Shown: piece after piece, positions 57,741 to 64,000 of the stretch
Numbering within the stretch: position 1 is the first letter of the stretch
How the letters are laid out: each line of letters starts with the position of its first letter
Origin: Mauremys mutica
Taxonomy: Eukaryota; Chordata; Testudines; Geoemydidae
DNA length: 64,000 bases
Assembly (NCBI RefSeq): GCF_020497125.1
Contig: NC_059075.1
Location: 110,461,222-110,525,221, forward strand
Reading direction: 5' to 3'
The notes under the pieces: generated by a model
Databases searched by the model: none
Told to the model about the DNA's origin: nothing
The model's input: only the letters and a program-made list of their open reading frames with translations
Translations under genes and position numbers: made by a program

Positions 57741-58160
57741 AGTCAGCATGAAGGGGTGGTGCTCAGCCCAGGCTGGAAGCTGCCTCAGACTTCATTTCTG
57801 TCTTTATTTTTTACATAATTTCATGGAGCTCTGACAGGACAGCAAGAATAGAAAGAGACGCAGGAGGACAGCAGGAAAGAACGTGAAGACTCTATGCTTC
57901 TAAGATGAGGAGGCAAAGAAAGCTGCGAGACATCTGTCTGCAGCATATGTAATCTGGAGTGCAAGTTCATGACTGTAGCCTTGTTTCCAAGCAGGCAGCA
58001 CCCTAATGCTGTGTCCCTTATTCCACTATCATAGAATGGAATAGGTGAGGTACGACAATGAACACACCATTTTTTAAAACCAAAAAAGCAATTCAACACA
58101 TTTCTGTATGTGTGATCTGACTGTATGTAAAAAAGGGTAAGAGGTTGATACCATCTAATA

Positions 58161-58684
58161 CAGAGGTGGGCAAACTACGGCCTGCAGGCCACATCCGGCC
58201 CGCGGGACCCTCCTGCCCGGCCCCTGAGCTCTTGGCCTGGGAGGCTAGCCCCCGGCCCCTCCCCGACCTGACCCAATGCTCTGTGTTGTGTGGTGTGTGG
58301 CTGGCTCCAGCTGGGCAGCACTTTTTGCGGATACAGTGCTCCAGGCAGTGCGGTAAGGGGGCAGGAAGCAGGTGGGAGTGTTGGATAGGATAAAGGGCAG
58401 GGGAGTTCAGGGTGGTGGTCAGGGGGCGTGGCGGTCAGAGGACGGGAAACAGGGGGGTTGATGGGGACAGGAAGAGGAGGGGGGTGGATGGGGCGGCAGG
58501 GGGCAGTCAGGGAACAAGGGGGGTTGGCCGTCAGGGAGCAAGAAGCGGGGGGGAGTGGGGGTGTAAGGGGCAGGGGCTGGCCCACGCCTGGCTGTTTAGG
58601 GAAGCACAGTCTCTCCTAACCAGCCCTCCATAAAATTTCTGAAACCCGATGCAGCCCTCAGGCCAAAAAGTTTGCCCGCCCCTG
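58161..58684. mobile_element. Non-autonomous hAT-Charlie-like transposon with perfect 8-bp target duplication
   Basis: Starts CAGAGGTGGGCAAACTACGG and ends TTTGCCCGCCCCTG, imperfect inverted repeats. The 8-bp flanks ATCTAATA are identical (58153-58160 and 58685-58692). GC-rich interior; no transposase. Confidence 0.93.
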
Positions 58685-59171
58685 ATCTAATATAATGGAG
58701 GAAATCAGCTGTTTGTTTTAAACTTGCTGAAGTCTCACTTTTACTAGATATAACCTTTTATAAAATACCTTCAGAAGTACTATGTACTTTGATTAAAGAA
58801 CATGGACTATCAATATCACCAGAAAGGTGTTTGTAAAACCCACTTTGAAAACAGAAGCTTTCGAAGTAACAAACCCTCCAGGTCTTGTGGCATTACCTAT
58901 GAAAACCAGGGAAAAACCAAATCAGAAATAGGTTTCCCCACTGACTTTGGTCTCTGGCAAGACTATCCACTGATTCAAGACACAAAGGTTCAGAAGTGCG
59001 CAACTGAAGTCATTCTTCTCTTTCAAGCCCTGCTATTTAATTGCCATCAACATATCACGGGAATGGCTAATGAGAATATGGTTTTTAATTAGATAATATT
59101 GTGTAGTTTGCACTTCCATACAGAAACATAGGGTCTTTCCATCTTGGAAGTGTAAAAACTGTCATTCTTAC

Positions 59172-59354
59172 CTCAAAGACTGTCTTTGCTGCATATCCTT
59201 GCACATCGTCCCTGTTAATCACAATCTGAATAACTCTGTACCACACCTCTTCACTGACGTAGTCCCCGGCAATACGAATCAAATTCAAGATTGTATCCAC
59301 ATACCAGGTATAATCCACTGCATATTTCTCAGCTAGAATTGCAACCTTCAGCAC
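59172..59354 (-). CDS. AP2A2: AP2A2 exon (trunk)
   Basis: Sixty-one whole codons, [61 protein letters not shown]. Highly conserved trunk solenoid. GTAAGA donor, CCAAG acceptor. Confidence 0.97.
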
Positions 59355-60628
59355 CTTGGCAAAACAAAAGACTGAAGTAAATCTAAGGAAATCTACAATG
59401 AATGGGTATCTTTAGCTAAAAGGCATGATCCAAGCAAAGAAGCTACTGTGAAGCACTGTTCACTGAAATAAGTGTTGAGTTGAGGAGGAATGTAGCAAAC
59501 ACAGCATCTAATCACAGGGTTCCAGAAATCCTTGCTCAAATAAAACCCTTATTGATGTTAGTGTCAGTTTTGCCTGAATATACACTTGGGCCCTTAGTGA
59601 AGGCAGGCCAAACAATGTAGAAAAATATAGTTAATAAGATTTGAACCATTTAAGACCTGTGGCTCTGAAAGTCAGATGCATTTGTTATACACACAGCAGC
59701 TTGGAGACCCCAATCTAGATGAGGTATCTATAACAGCATTTCTTGAGAGAAGCGTAAACAAGTTAAAGCCGACTATGGTATCCTTGAGCTATATAATTAA
59801 TACATTAATCCAAGTTGCTGACAGAATAGGACAGTACAAGAAATGAGATCTTTGATCAATTTAAACCAGCCAATTAAGAATTCTTGATCAGAGAATTCAA
59901 TTTGTTGCAGTTGTACAGAGGAAAAAATATTCCCAGATTACCGGCATATAAAACACGCTCATACCCTGGTAAAGCCTTAAAAGGTTATAGCTGTTGAGTG
60001 GGTTCTGGGGGCCAATATTTAATACTACATCAAGTACCAAAGAATAGACATTTCAATTACTAATCTTCACTCAAATCTTGCCAGCATGTTTAGGATGCCA
60101 AGAAAATATACCTGAGTACTTCCCCTCTACTTTAACTCTCACCTCATATAAAGTATTGATTTCCAAGAAGTACTCAGGATTGAAAGACAGTTCTATGTTT
60201 TGCAACAATTAATTAGAGTATTACATACAGACATACTTTACAAATTAGCACTTTGATTTAATCACACTAAGTTTTTAAACAAACTAGGAGTTCTGCTGTA
60301 CATCATACAATTTAACACTAATCTAACAAATACAAATCTTGAGGCCAGTGAAGGAAATTTGATAGTACAGTACGTAGTTCTGTGCCATCCAGAATCTGAG
60401 AATAAAGTTTCATTTTTAATATCACACGCCTCCCAAGTACCCCACACACAATTCTAACAATAAAAAGCTAAATTATTAGACTACAACCACCTTTCAGATC
60501 ACATTTTTTAAATTTTTGCTACCTTGAAAATATCTTTACTAGAGAGTGATTACACAACATCCAACAGCATGCTGTTTTTTCCAAACACAGGCTAACTGAG
60601 ATTGGCAAAGGGGGCAAAAATAACTCAC
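59355..60628 (-). other. AP2A2: AP2A2 intron
   Basis: GT-AG; no feature recognised. Confidence 0.75.
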
Positions 60629-60766
60629 AATTTCTTCTCTAATGGAATAATCAGCAGTCTCCAAGTAGTTTAGCATTTCAGCCACAATCTGCTGGGCATT
60701 GCTTCGGTCACACATGGCATACAGGAGGTCTACTGCTCTTTGTCTTACACTCACATCCCTTTCGGT
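60629..60766 (-). CDS. AP2A2: AP2A2 exon (trunk)
   Basis: Forty-six whole codons, [52 protein letters not shown] donor, TTACAG acceptor. Confidence 0.97.
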
Positions 60767-61883
60767 CTGTAAGAGAAGTCATAATGTTCACTCAAAGTAG
60801 AAGTTCTATGGAAAATCATGTGACAGGCAAGAGAATCCAATAATTAATTCAGTTCCCATTTGCAATTTATGTAATTTACTGAAGAGTTGCAGCTTCCATA
60901 TTTAACACTGAACTACTGTTAAGGATTGACTGTAATGATTGCCAGTTATCTGTGTTATTCCTACAGAGGTACCAAGAACCTAGGAGTACACTGTATTTCC
61001 AGTAATACAAGCTGCTTGCTTCATTCCCACCTTCATTAGCCAAGGCCTATTTATTTATTTTGGGCAAGAGTTATTGTGTAAAAGTTATTTCACAGTTAGT
61101 GCACTTTGTTTTTCCTACTGTATATTTTAAAACCTGGAGAAGTGCCTGGAGAACAGGAAAGGCACTTAGTATAAAATGACATCAACCCAGTACCCTACCA
61201 AGAAATGAAGAGATAGTACTGGTCCATTTAACCCTTATGGCCTATTACCTTTTTGTACAGAAGTAAGCATTTGCCTCCTTATGGGACATTAATAAGCATT
61301 ACTAAGATTGTCAAGTTGTCAGAACAAGGGGGAAATTAACTAGCTATCTGGAGGTTTTAAAGCAAACATTCAGCATTAATGGACGTTGCACTTAAATGCA
61401 TTAAAGTACTTGCTGTGACAAACTAGGGCATGTAGCACATTTTATGAATCTAGAAGAAAATAATTAATACACTTCAGAGGTGCTACTGGACAAAACACTG
61501 AAGAAATCAAGATATCTGATAAAAACAATTCTGTACTGTGTTTTGAATCTGTCACCCTCGTGTTAAATTCATTAGCGGGTTTTTAATCAGTCAATGTCTG
61601 AATTGCAATCGTGCCTCAAACACCACCACTATAGGCACAACTGCAGTTCAAACATCCGTCCACTGATAAAAACCTGCAAGAATGTACAGTATAGGCTACT
61701 GCTTCCTTCCTTTTTAAAGTCTTGTCTCCTGACATTTGAATGTTGTTATAATGTGGCTTAAGTAAGAAAACTCATGACACGACTACTCTGAGAAGTAAGA
61801 ACACTGATGAGCTTAGCACAAGGGCAACAGAGTCAAAACTGATGCAGAACATATGCCTGAATTTTTAAACGCTTGATATTTAC
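60767..61883 (-). other. AP2A2: AP2A2 intron
   Basis: GT-AG; no feature recognised. Confidence 0.75.
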
Positions 61884-62052
61884 CTTCAATGCATTGATAA
61901 CTGTTTCTATATGAGTTTTCACAGCTTCATGGGAAAATTCAGAGCTGGCAAGCGTGCACATACTTTCCAGTGCTAGATAACGCAGGTTAGTTTCCCGGTG
62001 CTGCAAGAACTGACCTAGTTGGTTACAGGCACGGACTAGAAGGTTTGGCTCA
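61884..62052 (-). CDS. AP2A2: AP2A2 exon (trunk)
   Basis: Completes Ser, then 56 codons [56 protein letters not shown]. Donor GTAAAT, acceptor GTGCAG. Confidence 0.97.
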
Positions 62053-63541
62053 CTGCACAGAACAGGAGAGAAAGTGAAAGAGGGTAAAAAGCAACAAATT
62101 AGAAAAATATTATAAGAACACTAGGTAATTACTCCACAAGAGTAGTGTGCATCAGAATTGGCTTTATTATAAAGGAATAAGAATTAAACTGAAACTACTC
62201 AAGTGTCCCTATGGAGATAGTTAGTGCACATCTAAGTACTGCAGGAGATAATTAAGTTTTCAGATATTGTAAACATTCATAGCCTCTCTCTAAATTACAG
62301 AAGTGGGTTAAGACTAGAAACAGGGCCCAGATCCACCAACTCAGGGGCTATTTCAAAATAATCAATTCTCTGGTGCAACATTCCAAGTATTGTTCCAACT
62401 GAAGTATGTCCAGCTGCCCCCAACTAAGGCATGTAATTCCCTGCATCATGCAGACAAATGCAGGGCTGACACAGATACATTCCTCCTCCCATTCACGACC
62501 AGATGATTAAAAACAGTTTTCCTCCATCATGGACACATCCTGTAGTTTCCACATTTAAAAAATATCAAACCTGTATTTTATTGTAATGGTGAGTAAATAT
62601 GGAACACAGGATCCCAGGAGGCTACACAGGGCTGCTCAGGACACCATCAAAGCATAACCCTGATAGATACATCTTGGTATTAAAGCAAAAACCAATGTAG
62701 TTTTATTGCCAAATAAAGAAGTTTATCCAAGATACAACCCAGCCCACATTGTCTGAAGCCTTGTTGGCCCCCAAGCAGTTATTCAGTTTTTAGATTAAGT
62801 ACAAATTAAGCACCTGAAATTGACTGAAGAAATTAAGTATAGTATAGCATAAACAGTCAAGACTCCATATAGATATTCTTGCAATTTGTGTTATTAGAAT
62901 GGATTTTCATGTATACTGGGACTCAGAAATAGTAGACCTGCTGTAGCTGCTTGGAATTTTAGCATTTTTGCAGTAGCAAAGACAGCTAAAAAGGTGAATA
63001 CAAGACTTTGCTTCCACTATGGATAATACAGACTCAGCTTGTACAAGCTGAATAGTGTTTTTCAGCAGAGTTATGGTTATACATTGTTCATGTTAGCTTT
63101 TGCTTCTTGTTCGCATTTGATGGCCCATTTTGAAGTCAAAACTGACCTCAAGCAAGTGAGCATGCAATATCTGTGTGCAGTCAGTTTAAGCATTAGTCTA
63201 ACATCAAACTGAGTGGACTTCAAAAATAATTTTATTTTATTTTTTCAGGTTTACAAGATAACCCTACAAGTATGCATTTACATGAAGAGAAAGCTATCCT
63301 CTTGCTCAATGAATATGATTTTATATACGTCATGTGTCCTTTGTATATATTCTTTCAAGTGACCTGGGTTCAACTGTACTCTTTAAAATCTAAACTGAGA
63401 TGTTATCATAAAATAGCAGGTTACAGGTAGTAATTTTCAGGAGATCATAATGAAACTGAATTTTATTAGAAGGTAAATTAATGTTAAGGACAATGTCAAG
63501 CATGGCAGCCTTAAGCATTGCTCTACAAGTAGTAGACTCAC
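62053..63541 (-). other. AP2A2: AP2A2 intron
   Basis: GT-AG; no feature recognised. Confidence 0.75.
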
Positions 63542-63692
63542 CTGTCATGGTGTATAATTAAGCTTATTGCCTCAAATAGCACAGCATTCTTTGCATTTGA
63601 GTGTTGCACTTTCTTAGATTTTGGGGGCTCTTGAGCTTTGTTAAGGATAGTTTCCAGGCATTCTGTGAGACGACCACGTACCGCAGCATCTT
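63542..63692 (-). CDS. AP2A2: AP2A2 exon (trunk)
   Basis: Completes Glu, then 49 codons [49 protein letters not shown], and two bases of Ser. Donor GTGAGT, acceptor CTCCAG. Confidence 0.97.
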
Positions 63693-63917
63693 CTGGAGGA
63701 AACAAGACAAATTGTTGGACAACTTCATTTTGCTCAACACTACTGATTTAATACCCATCCTTGCCTTCAGATGAAGTTATTCCCCAATTGAAAAGAAAAT
63801 TGTTGGTGTCAGCACTAAATTTACAGAAGAACTCTATGAACTTCTGGGTGGAATTAGAAGACTCCCTACATTGCATGGAACAGTGTTGGCAACTAATATG
63901 ATTCTTTACCCCATTAC

Positions 63918-64000
63918 CTGGAGGTGGATAGCACTGTAACAACCTCAAAAGCTTTACAGACAACCATGGAGCAGGGACAAAATAATAGGTATAATCCTGG
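63918..64000 (-). CDS. AP2A2: AP2A2 exon, partial at window edge (trunk)
   Basis: [27 protein letters not shown] and one base of Glu. It continues past 64000. Upstream exons, including the phosphoinositide-binding N-terminus, lie outside the window. Confidence 0.96.

Larger units (their letters stand above)
56330..59171 (-). other. AP2A2: AP2A2 intron
   Basis: A 2.8-kb GT-AG intron containing the 71-bp-arm fold-back (57534-57740) and a hAT element (58161-58684). Confidence 0.85.
24084..64000 (-). other. AP2A2: AP2A2 gene, 3' three-quarters of the coding sequence (16 exons)
   Basis: Encodes the alpha-C subunit of the AP-2 clathrin adaptor, which acts at the plasma membrane in endocytosis. 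The exons in the window add up to 695 residues. With the roughly 244 residues I expect upstream (from memory of the human protein), the total is 939, the usual length. All 16 exons are open and all split codons rejoin. Introns are GT-AG except 39525-43774 (AT-AC). AP2A2, not AP2A1, is supported by the hinge ([19 protein letters not shown]) and by the convergent mucin neighbour. Domains in 5' to 3' order are the trunk solenoid (64000 to about 55811), the hinge (53214-53041 and 47839-47676) and the appendage (about 44590 to 24084). Confidence 0.97.

Overview
The window is nuclear DNA of a reptile, most likely a cryptodiran turtle. It has long AT-rich introns with vertebrate GT-AG junctions and CR1 LINE pieces. 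It also has a tRNA-headed SINE with a CR1-like tail that resembles the turtle Cry family, and PIF/Harbinger, hAT, pogo-like, Penelope-like and R2-like elements of kinds I associate with turtle genomes. No species name can be read from the sequence.

Two protein-coding genes lie tail to tail. On the + strand, 1148-3689 carries the last two exons of a gel-forming mucin, the C-terminal cystine knot. I call it MUC6 because of its neighbour: MUC6 and AP2A2 are also convergent neighbours in human. On the - strand, the last 16 coding exons of AP2A2 run from the right edge (64000) to the stop codon at 24084. They encode 695 residues: the C-terminal part of the trunk, the hinge and the appendage of the AP-2 clathrin adaptor alpha subunit. 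All frames and splice phases join without a break. One intron (39525-43774) is not GT-AG: it has a 5' ATATCCTT, a TTCCTTAAC branch site and a 3' AC, the hallmarks of a U12-type AT-AC intron.

Between the genes (about 5.0-24 kb) is a repeat-rich spacer. It holds a hAT element, CR1 pieces, a G-rich minisatellite, LTR-like repeats, a second hAT element with a perfect target duplication, and a rearranged mosaic of duplicated segments at 12308-12839 that looks like a template-switching product.

The AP2A2 introns hold most of the other mobile DNA. The 11.3-kb intron 28116-39400 contains a complete PIF/Harbinger transposon (29297-34091). Both of its genes look intact: a spliced Myb/SANT-like DNA-binding protein and a DDE transposase. 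It is followed by a broken R2-type retrotransposon and a scrambled Penelope-like remnant. Other introns hold a 717-bp pogo-like deletion derivative with perfect terminal repeats, a SINE, an old reverse transcriptase remnant, MITEs, and Penelope-derived fold-backs that carry decayed hammerhead ribozyme motifs.

No rRNA gene, functional tRNA gene, CRISPR array or prokaryotic feature was found.
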